A stretch of DNA of 64,000 bases from Actinacidiphila yanglinensis (GTDB lineage: Bacteria; Actinomycetota; Actinomycetes; Streptomycetales; Streptomycetaceae), in the NCBI RefSeq assembly GCF_900107965.1, contig NZ_FNVU01000007.1:357216-421215 (forward strand). The letters run 5' to 3'. Positions 57,684-64,000 of the stretch are shown here, in pieces. The notes under the pieces are model-generated. The model saw only the letters and a list, made by a program, of their open reading frames with translations, made no database searches and was not told where the DNA came from. Within the stretch, counting starts at the first letter, position 1, and each line of letters begins with the position of its first letter. A program made the translations under genes and the position numbers.

Positions 57684-58727
57684 TCATCGCACCGGGTCCG
57701 CTCGCCGCACCCGGTCCGCCACCCCGTCGACCGCGGCCGACAGCCGCGCGGGCGGCAGCAGGCCGGCCGGGCGGGTCCGGGCGAAGTCGTGGAAGGTCTC
57801 GGCGGTGGTGTACGCGGCGCGGAAGCCCAGCGTCTCGCGCATCTGCCGGGTGTCGACCACCCGGCCGTGGGTGAGCAGCCGGATCTGCTCGCTGGAGAAG
57901 TCCGTCACACCCGCGGTCCGCAGCACCCGGCCCACCCAGGTCACCGCGGGCAGCAGCACCGGTACGGTCGGGCGGCCCAGCCTGCGCGCGGTCTGCGAGA
58001 GCAGCAGCACCCCGTCGCCGGCGATGTTGAACGTGCCGCTGTTGAGGGTCCCGCGCCGCGCCTCGGTGGACGCGACCACCAACACCTCGTTGACGTCGTC
58101 CTCGTGCACGAACTGCAGCCTGGGGTCGTAGCCGAACACGGTCGGCAGCACCGGCAGGTCGAAGAACTCCGCCAGCGGGGTGTCCGCCCGCGGGCCCAGG
58201 ATGTTCGCGAACCGCAGCACCGCCACCGCGACGTCCGGCCGGCGCCGGGCGAAGCCGCGCACGTAGCCCTCGACCTCGACCGCGTCCTTCGCGAAGCCGC
58301 CGCTGGGCAGCGACTTGACCGGGGTGGTCTCGGTGAACACGGCCGGGTCGCGCGGCGCCGAACCGTAGACACTCGTCGTGGACTTCACCACCAGCCGCCG
58401 CACCGTCGGCGCCTTCTGGCACGCGCCGAGCAACTGCATCGTGCCGATGACGTTGGTCTCCTTGGCCTGCGCGCGCCCGCCGGAGCCCAGCGGGGTGCCG
58501 CTGACGTCCAGGTGCACCACGGTGTCCACGGAGTGCTGGGCAAGCACCTTGCCGATCATCGGCTGCCGGATGTCGGCCCGGACGAACTCGGCGTCCCCCA
58601 GGTCGTGCTCCGGTGGCACCGCGTCCACCGCGACCACGCGGTCGACCTCGGGCTCGCGCTGCACGCGGCGGACGAACCGCCCGCTGAGCTGCCGCGCGAC
58701 TCCGGTGACGAGCACCACCTTGCCCAC
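57684..58727 (-). CDS. NAD-dependent epimerase/dehydratase family protein
   Basis: A 347-residue extended SDR. The Rossmann motif is a variant TGVARQLSGRF at about 8-18 (usual TGxxGxxG). The strand VVHLDVSGTPLG and the YGSAP segment with Tyr (in TTSVYGSAPRDP) plus the later GGFAKDAVE with Lys supply the YxxxK-like region. ATG/GTG start at 58727 follows AGGAAGG. The substrate sugar cannot be named. It sits upstream of the PlsC-like gene on the same strand, and the pair may form one operon for envelope lipid or glycan work. Confidence 0.85.
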   Translation of the reverse strand: MGKVVLVTGVARQLSGRFVRRVQREPEVDRVVAVDAVPPEHDLGDAEFVRADIRQPMIGKVLAQHSVDTVVHLDVSGTPLGSGGRAQAKETNVIGTMQLLGACQKAPTVRRLVVKSTTSVYGSAPRDPAVFTETTPVKSLPSGGFAKDAVEVEGYVRGFARRRPDVAVAVLRFANILGPRADTPLAEFFDLPVLPTVFGYDPRLQFVHEDDVNEVLVVASTEARRGTLNSGTFNIAGDGVLLLSQTARRLGRPTVPVLLPAVTWVGRVLRTAGVTDFSSEQIRLLTHGRVVDTRQMRETLGFRAAYTTAETFHDFARTRPAGLLPPARLSAAVDGVADRVRRADPVR

Positions 58728-58902
58728 GTTCAGCGCCTTCCTAGGGGAATGCTGTCACCGTACCCCGCCGCTGTTGCGCGACGGTGACGAAACGCCCCGC
58801 GCCCTGACCGGTCGCTTCCCTGCCCCCTCCCATGCCACTGCCCCCTTCGCCCGCCCTGAATCAGGCGGAGGAAGGGGGCAGGAGAGCGGCAGAAGAGCTC
58901 GC

Positions 58903-59001
58903 TTACTTCTTGTTACGGCGCTGAACTCGCGTCCGCTTGAGAAGCTTGCGATGCTTCTTCTTCGCCATACGCTTACGCCGCTTCTTGATGACTGAGCCCA
59001 C
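58903..59001 (-). CDS. Small ribosomal protein bS22-like (AURKAIP1/COX24 domain)
   Basis: A 32-residue Lys/Arg-rich protein, MGSVIKKRRKRMAKKKHR at its start, ending RTRVQRRNKK. This is the AURKAIP1/COX24 domain protein (bS22) found in actinobacteria, where a mycobacterial counterpart binds the 30S subunit near the decoding centre. GTG 59001 is preceded by GAGGG. It is very short but the conserved RRKRMAKKKHRKLLKRTR pattern is unmistakable. It lies in the divergent-free stretch between the epimerase and the HTH gene. Confidence 0.9.
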   Translation of the reverse strand: MGSVIKKRRKRMAKKKHRKLLKRTRVQRRNKK

Positions 59002-59147
59002 GACTACCCTCGCTTCGGTTTCACTCGGTGCGGGGCGTCCGAGCCCACACGACCTACGTCGGCCTAGCCTACCCGCCCCGAGCGGACGAACGTAACCGAG
59101 GCCCACGCGGTCCGTCACCGACCCGTCACCGGGCCGCCTCGGGCAGC

Positions 59148-59360
59148 TCAGGCAGATTCCACCCCCACATAGGACTCGCGCAGGTAGTCGTGCACGGCCT
59201 GCTCCGGAACCCGGAACGACCGCCCCACGCGGATCGCCGGCAGATGACCGCTGTGCACCAGCCGGTACACGGTCATCTTCGACACCCTCATCACGGCCGC
59301 TACTTCGGCGACGGTGAGGAACACGACCTCGTTCAGAGGCCGACTTTCAGTTACTGCCAT
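59148..59360 (-). CDS. Excisionase/MerR-type helix-turn-helix protein
   Basis: A 70-residue DNA-binding protein. The winged-helix of the excisionase family is clear: FLTVAEVAAVMRVSKMTVYRL at about 13-33, HSGHLPAIRVGRSFRVPEQAVHDYLRES as the wing. Start ATG 59360 gives MAVTESRPL. In streptomycetes small proteins of this type include BldC, but this one differs and corresponds to a neighbour of the bldN locus, as I recall; its targets are unknown. It lies upstream of the ribosomal protein gene on the same strand. Confidence 0.85.
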   Translation of the reverse strand: MAVTESRPLNEVVFLTVAEVAAVMRVSKMTVYRLVHSGHLPAIRVGRSFRVPEQAVHDYLRESYVGVESA

Positions 59361-59489
59361 GACACACCTGAACCTTCCGCACATGACGGCCACCGGCTTC
59401 CCCTCCGGCGACTCCAAACAGGCATGTGCGCTCCCCATCAGATTAGGGGCGGATGATGCAAGTGGGGAAGAGGAGTTGCCAAGGGTTGA

Positions 59490-60290
59490 CTACTGTGCGA
59501 GCCACGCACTTTTGAGCACGTACCTGGTGACCGGCCGGTAATGATCCGAGCGGGCGGTGTCGTCGAGTGGTACGGCCACCGACACCCTGCCCTCCGCCTC
59601 CGCCACGAAAACAGCCGGGTCGTCGCAGTCCCCCAGGCCGATCGCCTCGATGCCCAACTGTCCTGCTCCGCAGACGAATCCGTGGTCTCCCACCACCAGT
59701 TTCGGCAGCGTCCCGGCCTGCTCGGCGGTGGCCGCCAGGGCCGCCCGGACCGGCAGCGGCGAGTGCGTGTGCGCCCCTCCTTCCGCCCCCTCGGAACGCA
59801 CCAGAGCCACCCCGCCGACGTAGCTGAGCTTGTGCGCACGTACGCCGAAGTGTGTGGACATCCGCATGCAGTGATCGTAGTGCGGGGTGAGCACTTGGCA
59901 GCCTGCCGCCGACAAGGCGGCCGCCAAAGTTGCGTAGAATCCGAGGAGACGATGTGGATGTCCTGTGCCCAAGAGGACGGGGGAGCGGTCGTGCGCGGCC
60001 CGTGCCAGGCGTTCCGCGAACGCGTCCAGCGCCGCGACCGTACGGTCCGGATCGATCGCGTCCTGCCCCGAGGTCTGCCGCGGATCGGCCGACACCCCGC
60101 ACCGGTCGGCCATCAGGCGCAGCAGATCGGACCGGCTCCACTCGCCGTCCGGATCGAGACCGCAGGTCTGCCGCGGATCACGCGCCGCGAACAGGCCGTA
60201 GTTCACCAGGCTCTGCTCACGCGCAGTGGTCACCTTGCCCGCAAGGCCGACCGCCACCAGATGTGCGCGCAGCGCACCCACACTCACCAC
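59490..60290 (-). CDS. Conserved protein, phosphatase-like in streptomycete annotation
   Basis: About 266 residues from GTG 60290 (GTG 60287 or a longer start at 60383 are possible). It begins VSVGALRAHLVAVGLAGKV. Landmarks are LLGTGHPHRLLGFY, the HYDHCMRMSTHFGVRAHKLSYVGGVALV segment, VVGDHGFVCGAG and LGDCDDPAVFVAEAEG. Such proteins are called phosphatases in streptomycete genomes, but I see no standard HAD or PTP motif, so the name is weak. The length matches what I recall of the family. Metal binding by the conserved His/Asp residues is possible. Confidence 0.6.
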   Translation of the reverse strand: MVSVGALRAHLVAVGLAGKVTTAREQSLVNYGLFAARDPRQTCGLDPDGEWSRSDLLRLMADRCGVSADPRQTSGQDAIDPDRTVAALDAFAERLARAAHDRSPVLLGTGHPHRLLGFYATLAAALSAAGCQVLTPHYDHCMRMSTHFGVRAHKLSYVGGVALVRSEGAEGGAHTHSPLPVRAALAATAEQAGTLPKLVVGDHGFVCGAGQLGIEAIGLGDCDDPAVFVAEAEGRVSVAVPLDDTARSDHYRPVTRYVLKSAWLAQ

Positions 60291-60426
60291 GTGCCCGATC
60301 CTGCCCGGATCCCCGGGATCCGCGCATGACGAATCCTCCGAAATCACCCCGACGAGTGGGTCGGTGGGGCCGCGGCGACCCACTGGATCGGGTCACGGCC
60401 ATCCCGCCGGTTGCCCGCCCTCTGGG

Positions 60427-61611
60427 TCAGGGCAGCAGCCCGTGCAGCGGGAACGCCGCCCGCCGCGTGGCCAGCACCGCCTGGTCCAGCCGCGACGCCG
60501 GGTCGTACCCGCCGTCGTCGAACCCGGTCCACCGCGCCGCCGCCCCGTCCGTCATCCGCGCCGGCACCGACCCCCGGGTCAGCGCATAGACCTGCTCCTG
60601 CCACTCCTGCGGCACCGCGGTCTCCGGCGCGACCGGCGCGCCCGCCGCGATCCCCACCAGGTGCGTCCACGCCCGCGGCACCACGTCCGCGACCGCGTAC
60701 CCGCCGCCGCCGAGCGCCACCCAGCGCCCCTCCGCGTGCTCGTGCGCCAGCCGGTGGCACGCCTCCGCGACCACCCGCTGCGCGTCCAGCGACACCGCCA
60801 GATGCGCCAACGGGTCCTCGACGTGGGTGTCCACGCCGTGCTGCGACACCAGCACCTGCGGCCGGAACGCCGCCACCAGCTCCGGCACCACCGCGTGGAA
60901 GGCCCGCAGCCAGCCCGCGTCCCCGGTCCCGGCCGGCAACGCCACGTTCACCGCGCCGCCCTCCGCCACCGCCCCACCGGTCTCCTCCGGCCACCCCGTG
61001 TGCGGGAAGAGCGTGCGCGGGCTCTCGTGCAGCGAGATCGTCAGCACCCGCGGCTCGTCCCAGAAGGCCGTCTGCACGCCGTCACCGTGATGTACGTCGG
61101 TGTCCACGTAGACCACGCGCTCCGCGCCCGACTCCAGCAGCCGCGCCACCGCGAGCGCCGCGTCGTTGTAGACGCAGAAGCCCGCCGCCTCCCCCGGCAT
61201 CGCGTGGTGCAGACCGCCGGCGAAGTTCACCGCGTGGTCGGCCTCGCCCCGCCACACCGCCTCCGCCGCGCCCACCGACTGCCCGGCGATCAGCGCGGAC
61301 GCCTCGTGCATCGCCGCGAACGCCGGGTTGTCCATACTGCCGATGCCGTACCGCGCCTCCGAACCGCCCTGCGCGGCAAGCGGATCCGCCGAGGCGCGGC
61401 GCACCGCGGCGATGTAGTCGGACCGGTGCACGAGTTCCAGCGTCGACTCCCCGGCCGGCGGCGCCGCCACCACCTTCAGCCGCGCGTCCAACCCGAACGC
61501 CCGCACCAGGCCCCACGTCAGCTTCAGCCGCACCGGGTCCATCGGGTGCCCCGGCCCGAAGTCGTACGCCGTTACCTGGTCATCCCACATCAGCTGTGCG
61601 CGGCCGCTCAT
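60427..61611 (-). CDS. AcuC-family (histone deacetylase-like) acetoin utilisation protein
   Basis: About 394 residues with the class I/II zinc deacetylase fold. The catalytic histidine pair is GGLHHAMPGEAAG (His138-139 counted from the GTG at 61620) and the metal-binding YVDTDVHHGDGVQ lies at 171-183. VLVSQHGVDTHVEDP and a C-terminal GGGGYA follow. It would remove acetyl groups from acyl-lysine or small amines. ATG 61611 is chosen; GTG 61620 is also possible. Its start overlaps the end of the upstream MFS gene by about 30 bp, so they are translated from one message. AcuC acts on acetyl-CoA synthetase in Bacillus, from family knowledge. Confidence 0.88.
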   Translation of the reverse strand: MSGRAQLMWDDQVTAYDFGPGHPMDPVRLKLTWGLVRAFGLDARLKVVAAPPAGESTLELVHRSDYIAAVRRASADPLAAQGGSEARYGIGSMDNPAFAAMHEASALIAGQSVGAAEAVWRGEADHAVNFAGGLHHAMPGEAAGFCVYNDAALAVARLLESGAERVVYVDTDVHHGDGVQTAFWDEPRVLTISLHESPRTLFPHTGWPEETGGAVAEGGAVNVALPAGTGDAGWLRAFHAVVPELVAAFRPQVLVSQHGVDTHVEDPLAHLAVSLDAQRVVAEACHRLAHEHAEGRWVALGGGGYAVADVVPRAWTHLVGIAAGAPVAPETAVPQEWQEQVYALTRGSVPARMTDGAAARWTGFDDGGYDPASRLDQAVLATRRAAFPLHGLLP

Positions 61612-62872
61612 GGCCGACACCGTACCCGGCGGGTCCGGCCGCGAAGGACCGCGCGTACAGCAGCGTCGCCCCGACCAGCACCATCGGTACGAGCATCGCG
61701 CCGCGGTAGCTCCACGCGTCGCCGAGCGCCCCCACCAGCGGCGATCCGACCAGGAAACCCACGTAGTTGAAGATGTTCAGCCGGGCGATCGCCGAGTCCG
61801 ACGCGTCGGGGAACATCCGCCCGGCCGCGGCGAAGGTCTGCGGCACGATCACGCACAACCCGAGCCCGAGCAGCGTGAAACCGAGCATGCCCACCCACGC
61901 CCCGGGCGCCACCGCCACCACCGCGAACCCGGCCATCGCGACCACCGTGCCCAGCCGCACGACCGTGACCGCCCCGAACCGCCGCACCCCCTGGTCCCCG
62001 ACCGCCCGCCCGATCAGCGTCGTCACCATGTAGACCGCGTACGGCACCGTGGAGAGCTGGTCCGAGCTGTGCAGGGTGTCCTGGAGGTACTTCGCGGACC
62101 AGTTGGAGACCGTCGAGTCGCCGATGTACGCGAACGCCATCACCAGGCACAGCGGCAGCAGCATGCGCATCACGACCTGCTGCGGGCCCGAGGACGCCCC
62201 GGGACGGGCGGTGGACGGCCTGCCGGGGCCCCGGTCGGCGGCCCCGGCCGGTTCGGGCCCGTACGGCACCACCGGGCCGCCGCCGGCCCCGTCGTCGGGC
62301 TCCTGGTCCCGGTACCAGCGGCTCGCGGTGAGGGTCAGCGGGATCAGCACCAGCACCGCGGGGCCGTAGAGCGAGAACAGCGCGAAGTGCCAGTGCGCGC
62401 CCGACCACGCCAGCGACGCCCCCACGATGCCGCCCAGGCTGTAGGCCGCGTGGAAGCCCAGCATGATGCTCTGCCCCCAGGCCCGCTGGAGGCTCACCCC
62501 GAGCATGTTCATCGACGCGTCCAGGCCGCCCACGCACACCCCGAACAGGGCGAGCGTCACGGCGGCCACCCACATCCGGTCCCCCGCGCCCAGCCCGACC
62601 AGCACCAGCCCGACCACCGGCTGGACCCAGCGCAGCACCACGCTCGGCCGCACCCGCTTCACCAGCTGCTCGGTCAGCACGCTCCCGACCCCGGCCAGGA
62701 TCGGCACCGCGGCCAGGAACACCGGGAGCAGCCCGTCACTGATCCCGTAGCGGTCCTGGATCGCCGGGATACGGGTGACGAGCAGCGCGAAGAGGACGCC
62801 CTGCGCGAAGAAGCTGACCGCGAGGGCGGCCCGGCCGTACCGCAGGGCCTGCGGGCGTGTGACGTCCGTCAT
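61580..62872 (-). CDS. MFS transporter
   Basis: A 430-residue transporter with about twelve transmembrane segments. It opens with QALRYGRAALAVSFFAQGVLFALLVTRIPAIQDRYG, the TM1 start of a drug- or sugar-type MFS. A hydrophilic central loop (about 200-235) is Pro/Gly-rich. ATG 62872 is the start. It is upstream of the AcuC-like gene and overlaps it. The substrate is unknown; the arrangement suggests co-expression with the deacetylase. Confidence 0.85.
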   Translation of the reverse strand: MTDVTRPQALRYGRAALAVSFFAQGVLFALLVTRIPAIQDRYGISDGLLPVFLAAVPILAGVGSVLTEQLVKRVRPSVVLRWVQPVVGLVLVGLGAGDRMWVAAVTLALFGVCVGGLDASMNMLGVSLQRAWGQSIMLGFHAAYSLGGIVGASLAWSGAHWHFALFSLYGPAVLVLIPLTLTASRWYRDQEPDDGAGGGPVVPYGPEPAGAADRGPGRPSTARPGASSGPQQVVMRMLLPLCLVMAFAYIGDSTVSNWSAKYLQDTLHSSDQLSTVPYAVYMVTTLIGRAVGDQGVRRFGAVTVVRLGTVVAMAGFAVVAVAPGAWVGMLGFTLLGLGLCVIVPQTFAAAGRMFPDASDSAIARLNIFNYVGFLVGSPLVGALGDAWSYRGAMLVPMVLVGATLLYARSFAAGPAGYGVGHERPRTADVG

Positions 62873-62973
62873 AAGCGAGCAGGGTAGGCGGGAAAGCTAC
62901 GGATGAGTAGGTCCCGTGGCGCGCGAATCCCCGGAGGGCCGCGCAGGGGGAGACCTCAGCTCAACGGAACGGC

Positions 62974-63621
62974 TCAGCGGGACAGCAGGCCGGGCAGCTC
63001 CGCCATCGTCCCGAAGAGCGCGGTGGCCCCCGCCAGTTCCTCGGCCGGTGTCATCGCGGTGAAGCCGTAGACGTCCATGCCGGCCGCACGGGCCGCCTGC
63101 ACGCCGAGCCGGCTGTCCTCCACCACGGCACAGCGCTCGGGGGCGAATCCGAGGACGCGGGCAGCGTGCAGGAACAGGTCGGGCGCCGGCTTGCCGCGCC
63201 CCACGTCCTCGGCCGAGAAGATCCGCTCCTCCCCGAACCGCGCGTACAGGCCGGTCTTCCGCAGCGCGACCCGGATCCGCTCGTGGCTCCCGGACGACGC
63301 GAGGCAGTACGGCACCCCGTCCGCCGTCAGCTTGTCCAGCACCTCCGCCACACCGTCGACGGCCTCGAGTTCCCGCTCGAAAGCGGCGAACACCCGCGCG
63401 TGGTACGTCGTGTCGAAGTCGGCGGGCAGCGCCGCACCCGACCGCTCGCGGACCAGATCGTGGATGCGGTGCGAGGCGGCACCCATGAAGTCGCGGACCG
63501 ACTCCTCGTAGGTGGTGGGGTGGCCGGCCCCGGTCAGGTGGTCGGCGAGGATGCGGTTGGAGATCGGCTCGCTGTCCACCAGCACGCCGTCATTGTCGAA
63601 GATCACCAGGTCGTACTGCAC
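62974..63621 (-). CDS. HAD superfamily hydrolase, phosphoglucomutase/GPH-like
   Basis: A 215-residue HAD phosphatase of the subfamily IA type. The nucleophile motif is FDNDGVLVDSEP (Asp9 and Asp11). Motif II is LASSGSHERI, the Lys of motif III is in GRGKPAPDLFLHA, and motif IV is VVEDSRLGVQAA. A cap domain lies at about 15-85. Substrate may be a sugar phosphate. It is the first gene after the rRNA operon and is followed upstream by the MFS gene on the same strand, 101 bp away. Confidence 0.9.
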   Translation of the reverse strand: MQYDLVIFDNDGVLVDSEPISNRILADHLTGAGHPTTYEESVRDFMGAASHRIHDLVRERSGAALPADFDTTYHARVFAAFERELEAVDGVAEVLDKLTADGVPYCLASSGSHERIRVALRKTGLYARFGEERIFSAEDVGRGKPAPDLFLHAARVLGFAPERCAVVEDSRLGVQAARAAGMDVYGFTAMTPAEELAGATALFGTMAELPGLLSR

Positions 63622-63649
63622 ACACTCACGCTACAGCGCCCCACAACGC

Positions 63650-63690
63650 AAAAAAGCCCCGGCCCCCGATCGGAATCGGGAGCCGGGGCT
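63650..63690 (-). terminator. Terminator of the rRNA operon
   Basis: A strong stem formed by AGCCCCGGCTCCCGAT on the minus strand and its near-complement, followed by a T-run (63650-63655 on the plus strand as A's). It lies 9 bp downstream of the 5S gene and ends the leftward rrn transcript. The downstream gene begins just beyond it. Confidence 0.9.
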
Positions 63691-63698
63691 CAAGAATT

Positions 63699-63817
63699 GT
63701 TCGGCGGTGTCCTACTCTCCCACAGGGTCCCCCCTGCAGTACCATCGGCGCTGAAAGGCTTAGCTTCCGGGTTCGGAATGTAACCGGGCGTTTCCCTAAC
63801 GCTATGACCACCGAAAC
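63699..63817 (-). rRNA. rrf: 5S ribosomal RNA
   Basis: About 119 nt on the minus strand. It begins GTTTCGGTGGTCATAGCG and ends GCCGAAC, with the conserved CGAACCCGGAAG core and GGTACTGC loop. The sequence is a typical high-GC actinobacterial 5S rRNA. It is transcribed leftward after 23S. Confidence 0.95.
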
Positions 63818-63872
63818 ACTACGAAACAACACGCTGGTTGCTTCAGAACTACACAGTGGACGCGAACAAATA

Positions 63873-64000
63873 TGGACAAGCCCTCGGCCTATTAGTACCG
63901 GTCAGCTCCACCCCTCACGAGGCTTCCACATCCGGCCTATCAACCCAGTCGTCTACTGGGAGCCTTACCCCATCAAGTGGGTGGGAGCCCTCATCTCGAA
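63873..64000 (-). rRNA. rrl: 23S ribosomal RNA, 3' end only
   Basis: The last 128 bases or so of a 23S rRNA gene, cut by the right window edge. On the minus strand it runs through GGATGTGGAAGCCTCGTGAG and GGTACTAATAGGCCGAGGGC. The exact 3' end is uncertain by a few bases. A 55-bp spacer separates it from 5S. Confidence 0.93.

Noticed and set aside
63818..63872. A tRNA gene in the 5S-23S spacer
   Set aside because: The 55-bp spacer is too short and shows no cloverleaf or T-loop sequence.

Overview
This is a high-GC actinobacterial chromosome segment, almost certainly from the Streptomycetaceae. The evidence is gene content and order: a futalosine menaquinone gene set, a System II cytochrome c biogenesis operon, a class I lysyl-tRNA synthetase, a rex-hemACD-hemB cluster with a Rex operator, and the developmental sigma factor gene bldN followed by its anti-sigma gene rsbN. 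Many GTG starts and 4-bp stop/start overlaps fit this. The genus cannot be fixed from the sequence alone.

Layout. 1-5.2 kb: lipid block with a truncated acyl-CoA synthetase, a thiolase diverging from a two-domain FabG plus MaoC-type hydratase, and a TetR regulator; two adjacent perfect palindromes lie between the divergent genes. 5.2-14.1 kb: late menaquinone genes (mqnE, an UbiX-like flavin prenyltransferase, mqnP, an UbiD-like decarboxylase) mixed with an Lrp regulator, a rhomboid protease, a lipoprotein and small membrane proteins. 14.1-23 kb: ccsB-resB-ccdA-resA, a deacetylase-like lipoprotein, a histidine phosphatase and hemL. 23-38 kb: accessory-looking block with TetR/SRPBCC, an aldo/keto reductase, a secreted beta-helix glycosidase, SDR plus WYL regulator, a cyclodeaminase-like gene fused operonically to an unusual folD, a ricin-PL7 alginate lyase, RtcB and two DUF3558-like lipoproteins. 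38-53.6 kb: DUF2637 protein, lysS, argS, DUF4253, an inactive-looking L,D-transpeptidase homologue, hemB, hemD, hemC, hemA, rex, an exonuclease, a glutaredoxin-like protein and a HAD phosphatase. 53.6-64 kb: bldN-rsbN, an acyltransferase, an epimerase, a tiny ribosomal protein, a MerR/excisionase-type DNA-binding protein, a phosphatase-annotated protein, an AcuC-like deacetylase, an MFS transporter, a HAD hydrolase, then the 3' end of a leftward rRNA operon (5S and the 23S tail).

How the genes work together. The menaquinone, cytochrome c and haem blocks all serve the respiratory chain. Rex, an NADH/NAD+ sensor, probably controls its own operon with hemACD through the operator at 51481-51502, and a weaker Rex-like site overlaps the resA start codon. 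bldN and rsbN form a sigma/anti-sigma pair, and a good sigma-BldN-type promoter lies in front of rsbN, giving a feedback loop.

The most unusual system is at 30.3-31.8 kb. A formiminotransferase-cyclodeaminase/FchA-type gene overlaps by 4 bp a folD homologue in which the position of the catalytic lysine of the cyclohydrolase reaction is leucine. This looks like a split methylene-THF dehydrogenase plus separate cyclohydrolase.

All functional statements come from reading the translations and sequence; no database search was run.
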